A program made the position numbers and the translations under genes. From contig JAFAAP010000210.1 in NCBI GenBank assembly GCA_023426505.1, forward strand, positions 1 to 25,990: a stretch of 25,990 nt of DNA, in the 5' to 3' direction. Of this stretch, positions 22,153 through 25,990 are shown in pieces (position 1 is the first letter of the stretch; every line of letters begins with the position of its first letter). Origin of the DNA: Pseudomonadota bacterium. GTDB taxonomy: Bacteria > Pseudomonadota > Alphaproteobacteria > Rhizobiales > Beijerinckiaceae. The notes beneath the pieces were generated by a model. That model was not told the origin of the DNA and did no database searches. It worked only from the letters and a program-made list of their open reading frames with translations.

Positions 22153-23892
22153 ATGACATCCAAGACAAAAAAGCCTGAAGACCTTCGCAGCGCCCGCTGG
22201 TTCGCTCCCGATGATCTGCGCGGTTTCGGTCACCGCTCCCGCATTATGCAGATGGGTTACGCTCCCGAGGATTGGGTGGGACGCCCGGTCATCGCGATCA
22301 TCAACACCTGGTCGGACATCAATCCCTGTCACGCCCACTTCAAGCAGCGTGTGGAGGACGTGAAGCGCGGCGTGTTCCAGGCCGGTGGCTTTCCCATCGA
22401 GCTGCCTGCGATCTCGCTCTCGGAGAACTTCGTCAAACCGACCACTATGCTCTACCGCAACATGCTGGCCATGGACACGGAGGAGCTCATCCGCTCCCAC
22501 CCGATCGACGGTGTCGTTCTCATGGGGGGCTGCGACAAGACCACACCCGGCCTGCTCCTGGGCGCAACGAGCGCCAACTTGCCGACGATCTACATCCCGG
22601 CGGGTCCCATGCTGCGCGGAAACTGGAAGGGCAAGACTCTGGGCTCCGGCTCCGATGCCTGGAAATACTGGGACGAGCGCCGGGCCGGCAACATCACCAA
22701 GGAAGAATGGGTGGAGGTCGAGGGCGGCATCGCCCGGAGCCATGGCCACTGCATGACCATGGGCACCGCCAGCACCATGACGGCGATTGCGGAATCCGTC
22801 GGCATGACGCTGCCGGGTGCCTCCTCCATCCCGGCCGCTGACGTCAATCACATCCGCATGTGCGCGGAGGCAGGTCGACGGGCTGTCGAGATGGTGTGGG
22901 AGGATCTCACGCCTGGCAAGATCCAGACCCGTCCCGCCTACGAGAACGCGATTGCCGTCGCCATGGCCATGGGATGCTCCACGAATGCCGTGATCCACCT
23001 CATCGCTATGGGTCGCCGAGCCGGGCACGACATCGGCCTCGATGATTTCGAGATCGCCAGCCGCAAGGTTCCGGTGATCGCGAACGTGCGCCCGAGCGGC
23101 GCGGCCTACCTGATGGAGGACTTCTACTTCGCCGGCGGGCTGCCCGCCCTCATGACGCGCATCCGCGGGCATCTGCATCTCGATTGTCTCACGGTGACGG
23201 GCAGGACGCTGGGCGAGAACATCGCCCGCGCCGAGGTCTATAATGACGATGTCATCCGCACCGTTGACAACGCCATCTATGAGGAAGGCGCGCTCGCCGT
23301 GCTCAAGGGCAATCTTGCCCCCGACGGATGCGTCATGAAGCCGAGCGCCTGCGAGCCGCGCCTGCGCAAGCACTCGGGACCTGCCCTCGTGTTCGACGAC
23401 TATCCCTCCATGAAGGCCGCCATTGATGACGATGATCTCGATGTGACGGCGGACCATATCCTGGTCCTGCGCAATGCGGGGCCGCAGGGCGGTCCTGGAA
23501 TGCCGGAATGGGGTATGCTGCCGATCCCGAAGAAGCTCGTGAAGCAGGGCGTGCGCGACATGCTGCGCCTGTCGGACGCCCGCATGAGCGGCACGAGCTA
23601 CGGCGCCTGCATCCTGCATGTGTCGCCGGAGGCCCACGTGGGCGGTCCCCTCGCCCTCGTGCGGACGGGCGACATCATCACCGTGGACATTCCCGCACGC
23701 CGTATCACCCTCGAAGTCTCCAAGGAGGAACTCGAGATGAGGCGCGCCCTGCTGCCGGAGCGCAAGCCGCGCTTCGAGCGGGGCTACGGCTGGATGTTCA
23801 CGAAACACATCCGCCAAGCCCATGAGGGCTGCGATTTTGACTTCCTCGAGACGAGCCACGGCGCGCCGGTGGCCGAGCCCGATATTTTCTAA
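22153..23892 (+). CDS. IlvD/Edd-family aldonate dehydratase, L-arabinonate dehydratase-like
   Basis: This 579-residue Fe-S and Mg2+ dependent dehydratase should convert a sugar acid to its 2-keto-3-deoxy form. The three cluster Cys are C59 (DINPCHAHF), C127 (MGGCDKTTPG) and C200 (SHGHCMTMGTAS). These agree with the numbering I recall for Rhizobium leguminosarum L-arabinonate dehydratase, a [2Fe-2S] enzyme of the same length. The presumed catalytic Ser is S479 in RMSGTSYGACILHVSPEA. ATG at 22153 is taken as the start; GTG at 22144 is possible. Substrate could be L-arabinonate, D-xylonate, D-fuconate or D-galactonate, since this subgroup is promiscuous. It is 55 bases after tctA and 18 bases before the rraA-like gene. 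Confidence 0.9.
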   Translation: MTSKTKKPEDLRSARWFAPDDLRGFGHRSRIMQMGYAPEDWVGRPVIAIINTWSDINPCHAHFKQRVEDVKRGVFQAGGFPIELPAISLSENFVKPTTMLYRNMLAMDTEELIRSHPIDGVVLMGGCDKTTPGLLLGATSANLPTIYIPAGPMLRGNWKGKTLGSGSDAWKYWDERRAGNITKEEWVEVEGGIARSHGHCMTMGTASTMTAIAESVGMTLPGASSIPAADVNHIRMCAEAGRRAVEMVWEDLTPGKIQTRPAYENAIAVAMAMGCSTNAVIHLIAMGRRAGHDIGLDDFEIASRKVPVIANVRPSGAAYLMEDFYFAGGLPALMTRIRGHLHLDCLTVTGRTLGENIARAEVYNDDVIRTVDNAIYEEGALAVLKGNLAPDGCVMKPSACEPRLRKHSGPALVFDDYPSMKAAIDDDDLDVTADHILVLRNAGPQGGPGMPEWGMLPIPKKLVKQGVRDMLRLSDARMSGTSYGACILHVSPEAHVGGPLALVRTGDIITVDIPARRITLEVSKEELEMRRALLPERKPRFERGYGWMFTKHIRQAHEGCDFDFLETSHGAPVAEPDIF

Positions 23893-23910
23893 GTTCCAGG
23901 AGATGCACCG

Positions 23911-24630
23911 ATGACCGGATTGAAGCCCGAAACCCGCGAGAAGCTCAAGAAAGTCGCCACGCCGACGCTGATGACGGCGCTCTACAAGCGCGGCCTGCGC
24001 AACCAGTGGATCCAGGATGTCCACCGCATCAACCGCGATGCCGGTCCGATGGTGGGCGAGGCCTTCACCCTGCGCTACATGCCGGCGCGCGAGGACCTGA
24101 ATCAGCTGAGCGTCTTCCGCGACCGGGAGCACCCCCAACGCAAGGCGGTGGAAATCTGCCCTCCGGGAGCGGTTCTCGTCATGGACAGCCGCAAGAGCCC
24201 GCGCGCGGCCTCGGCGGGCTCAATCCTGATCTCGCGTCTGATGATGCGTGGCGTGGCCGGCGTGGTGACCGACGGCGGCTTCCGCGATACGCCGGAGATC
24301 GAAAGCCTCGGGATTCCGGCCTATCACAACCGCCCCTCTGCTCCGACGAACCTGACCCTACATCAGGCCATCGACATCAACGTGCCGATTGGCTGCGGCG
24401 ATGCTCCTGTATTTCCCGGTGATGTGATCGTCGGCGATGCCGAAGGCGTGGTGGTGATCCCAGCCCACCTGGCCGATGAGGTTGCCGACGAGACCACCGA
24501 AATGACGGCATTCGAGGATTTCGTGACCGAGGAGGTCCTGAAAGGGCGCTCGATCCTCGGTCTCTATCCGGCTACTGACGAGCAGACTAATATCGACTTC
24601 GCAGCTTGGCGCGAGAGAACCGGCCGCTAA
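23911..24630 (+). CDS. RraA/HMG-aldolase family protein
   Basis: This 239-residue protein belongs to the RraA-like fold family, which includes 4-hydroxy-4-methyl-2-oxoglutarate aldolases, oxaloacetate decarboxylases and the RNase E inhibitor RraA. Typical blocks are LMTALYKRGLRNQWI, RGVAGVVTDGGFRDTPEI, PAYHNRPSAPTN and PGDVIVGDAEGVVVIPAHLA. The R-D-x2-E signature of the enzymatic members is present (R125, D126, E129). The acidic residue expected 20 positions before that Arg is Ser104 instead. Such proteins recur in sugar-acid operons, where they probably act as lyases, decarboxylases or hydratases. AGGAG precedes the start. It lies between the dehydratase and the HpcH/HpaI aldolase, so one of the two probably cleaves the 2-keto-3-deoxy acid. 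Confidence 0.88.
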   Translation: MTGLKPETREKLKKVATPTLMTALYKRGLRNQWIQDVHRINRDAGPMVGEAFTLRYMPAREDLNQLSVFRDREHPQRKAVEICPPGAVLVMDSRKSPRAASAGSILISRLMMRGVAGVVTDGGFRDTPEIESLGIPAYHNRPSAPTNLTLHQAIDINVPIGCGDAPVFPGDVIVGDAEGVVVIPAHLADEVADETTEMTAFEDFVTEEVLKGRSILGLYPATDEQTNIDFAAWRERTGR

Positions 24631-24717
24631 TGGGCGGGTGACGAAGAGCCACGACACCACGAACCTGCAACCTGCCTTGCGGTTCAAAGCGCGGGGTGAA
24701 GGTCGTTTGGAGGCAAG

Positions 24718-25515
24718 ATGAAGGCGAACAGGATCAAGTCGCTCTGGGCGGATAGGAAGCCGGTGCTGAATGGCTGGCTATCCATTCCGAATGCGTTCAC
24801 CGCCGAGATACTGGCGGAGCAGGGATACGATTCCATCACGATCGATCTCCAGCATGGGCTTATCGACTACCAAGCCGCGGTCGGAATGCTGCAGGCCATG
24901 CGTGCCAGTGAGGTGGCGCCACTCGTGCGCGTTCCGTGGCTTGATCCCGCGGCCATTATGAAGGTGCTTGATGCAGGCGCATGCGGGGTGATTTGCCCCA
25001 TGATCAACACGGGCGCGCAGGCCGCCGAACTTGTGTCGTATATGCGCTATCCCCCAGCAGGGACCCGCAGCTTCGGCCCGACCCGGGCGGTGTTCTCCGC
25101 TGGCCCGAACTATGGCGTCGAAGCTGACAACAATCTTCTATGCTTCGCCATGATCGAAACCGCGGAAGGCTTCAATAATCTCGATGAGATCGTTGCAACA
25201 CCTGGCTTGGATGGGGTCTATATCGGCCCGTCCGATCTGACGCTTGGACTGACCGGACGAAAATATCCCTTCGGCTTCGATCGGGAGGAGCCCGAGATGG
25301 TAGACGCGATCCGCACGATCCTGGATGCAGCCCATCTAGCCGGCATCCGCGCGGCTCTCCATTGCGGCGGCTCGGCCTATGCCGCGAAGGCCGTCGACTG
25401 GGGCTTCGACCTTGTGACTCTTCCCAACGATGTCCGCCTCCTCGCCGTCGCATCCGGTGCCAGCGTGGCTGACACGCGCAAACTGATCGCAGCCGACGCT
25501 GGGACAATCACGTAG
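24718..25515 (+). CDS. HpcH/HpaI-family class II aldolase
   Basis: This 265-residue metal-dependent aldolase releases pyruvate from 2-keto-3-deoxy (or 4-hydroxy-2-oxo) acids. Family residues are visible: His46 (DLQHGLIDYQ), Arg71 (PLVRVPWLD), the metal ligands Glu147 (MIETAEGFNNLDEI) and Asp173 (YIGPSDLTLGLTG), and GACGVICPMINT. Length is normal. GGAGG lies about eight bases before the ATG at 24718. It is the last gene of the tct operon, 87 bases after the rraA-like gene. With the aldonate dehydratase it would complete a non-phosphorylated route to pyruvate plus glycolaldehyde (from a pentonate) or glyceraldehyde (from a hexonate). The actual substrate is unproven. Confidence 0.93.
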   Translation: MKANRIKSLWADRKPVLNGWLSIPNAFTAEILAEQGYDSITIDLQHGLIDYQAAVGMLQAMRASEVAPLVRVPWLDPAAIMKVLDAGACGVICPMINTGAQAAELVSYMRYPPAGTRSFGPTRAVFSAGPNYGVEADNNLLCFAMIETAEGFNNLDEIVATPGLDGVYIGPSDLTLGLTGRKYPFGFDREEPEMVDAIRTILDAAHLAGIRAALHCGGSAYAAKAVDWGFDLVTLPNDVRLLAVASGASVADTRKLIAADAGTIT

Positions 25516-25573
25516 AATACTTGCCTTCGGAAGCATACCAGCTCAGGCTGGCTGACAAGGTCTGGTCCTGGCA

Positions 25574-25702
25574 GATTTTGTTGAAAAACTCTCGAGTGTC
25601 GCTACGTCGGTCTATTACTAGGGTCAGTGTGACAGATCAGGCCCAGCATCCTGTATGCCGACGACGTGAAAAACGGCACTTGCGGACTTTTTCAACAAAA
25701 TC
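25574..25702. mobile_element. 129-bp MITE-like element, copy B (uninterrupted)
   Basis: Terminal inverted repeats are GATTTTGTTGAAAAA (25574-25588) and its reverse complement (25688-25702). They are flanked by direct GGCA duplications (25570-25573 and 25703-25706). The element is 129 bp and has no coding capacity. It matches copy A at 3251-4438 once the IS630 insertion is removed, including an identical 25-base core (25633-25657). The TA at 25619-25620 is the site where the IS630 entered copy A. Both copies have the same orientation, but their flanking duplications differ, so they inserted independently. Confidence 0.85.
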
Positions 25703-25952
25703 GGCACATCCCAGAAGTAGACTGAAGGTCCGCTCACCTGGGGAGCACCAGACATTCCGAAAGGTCGGTGAACTTCGCTCCCTGACCCGTTCCGGACTCT
25801 CCCTGATCAGCTCCCCATGGACCCATGCGTTCCAAAATATGTCGGAAAGTCGGGGTCCTTCTCCTGCGGTCGCATGCGTCGACATGCCTTCAGGTGTATA
25901 CTCGGGCCGCAGGCTCAACGGTCGTTGGGCGCTAGAACACAGGAGGAAGCCA

Positions 25953-25990
25953 ATGTGCCTCAACCTGGTTCTCTGGCACTGGCGTCGCGG
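25953..25990 (+). CDS. Start of an unidentified gene, cut by the window end
   Basis: An ATG at 25953 is preceded by AGGAGGAAGC, the same strong ribosome site seen before the SDR, PHA synthase and tctC genes. Twelve codons (MCLNLVLWHWRR) are visible, too few to name a product. A TATACT at 25897-25902 could be a -10 box, but no good -35 is evident. Bases 25707-25940 hold nothing else I can support. Confidence 0.4.
   Translation, partial: MCLNLVLWHWRR

Noticed and set aside
22024..24138. 704-codon minus-strand frame opposite the dehydratase.
   Set aside because: It is antisense to two clearly identified enzymes, has no recognisable domain and shows shadow codon bias.
3251..25702. The two MITE copies as ends of a 22-kb composite transposon carrying both catabolic modules.
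   Set aside because: Each copy has its own 4-bp duplication (GACC and GGCA) immediately at its own ends, which indicates two independent insertions.
25637..25963. 108-codon minus-strand frame at the right edge.
   Set aside because: It runs into the MITE copy B, has no family-like motif and lies opposite a plausible leader for the gene starting at 25953.
1..25990. CRISPR array, toxin-antitoxin pair, retron or other defence system.
   Set aside because: No regularly spaced repeats, Cas, reverse transcriptase or toxin-like proteins were seen on either strand.

Overview
The window looks like chromosomal or megaplasmid DNA of a Hyphomicrobiales-type alphaproteobacterium (Microvirga, Methylobacterium or Bosea-like). 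The evidence is the moderately high G+C, the split proton-translocating transhydrogenase (pntAA/pntAB/pntB), a class I PHA synthase, an App1-family phosphatase, a DUF3565 protein and an alphaproteobacterial-style tRNA-Lys 3' half. The genus is inferred, not proven.

Layout. Positions 1-4870 are a graveyard of rearrangements. They hold a 5'-truncated IS6-family transposase, a DUF3565 gene, an unknown small gene, the tail of a response-regulator receiver domain butted against the 3' end of an App1-type phosphatase gene, the 3' half of a tRNA-Lys(UUU) gene (a typical integrase scar), and a frameshifted tail of a Tyr/Arg-rich protein. A 129-bp MITE-like element sits here too. It is split by a complete IS630-family element whose transposase needs a frameshift at an A8 tract. 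A second, uninterrupted 129-bp copy lies at 25574-25702. Each copy has its own 4-bp target duplication, and the second copy preserves the empty IS630 target site.

Positions 4871-12552 are the first catabolic module. A LysR regulator is divergent from an operon encoding a short-chain dehydrogenase, a two-subunit transketolase-like TPP enzyme, an L-threonate-dehydrogenase-like beta-hydroxyacid dehydrogenase, and a TRAP transporter (DctP plus a fused DctQM). No sugar kinase or isomerase is present, so the route probably handles an unphosphorylated polyol or sugar acid. This is the best candidate in the window for an undescribed pathway.

Positions 12708-17730 hold pntAA-pntAB-pntB, with visibly higher G+C and GC-ending codons, followed by a class I PHA synthase. 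NADPH supply next to polyester synthesis is a plausible functional pairing.

Positions 18107-25515 are the second catabolic module. An FCD-type GntR regulator is divergent from a tripartite tricarboxylate transporter (TctC, TctB, TctA), an IlvD/Edd-family aldonate dehydratase resembling L-arabinonate dehydratase, an RraA-family protein and an HpcH/HpaI-family aldolase. Together they read as uptake of a sugar acid, dehydration to a 2-keto-3-deoxy acid, and aldol cleavage to pyruvate plus an aldehyde. A TTGACA promoter box followed by a perfect palindrome lies between the divergent genes. The window ends just inside a new plus-strand gene.
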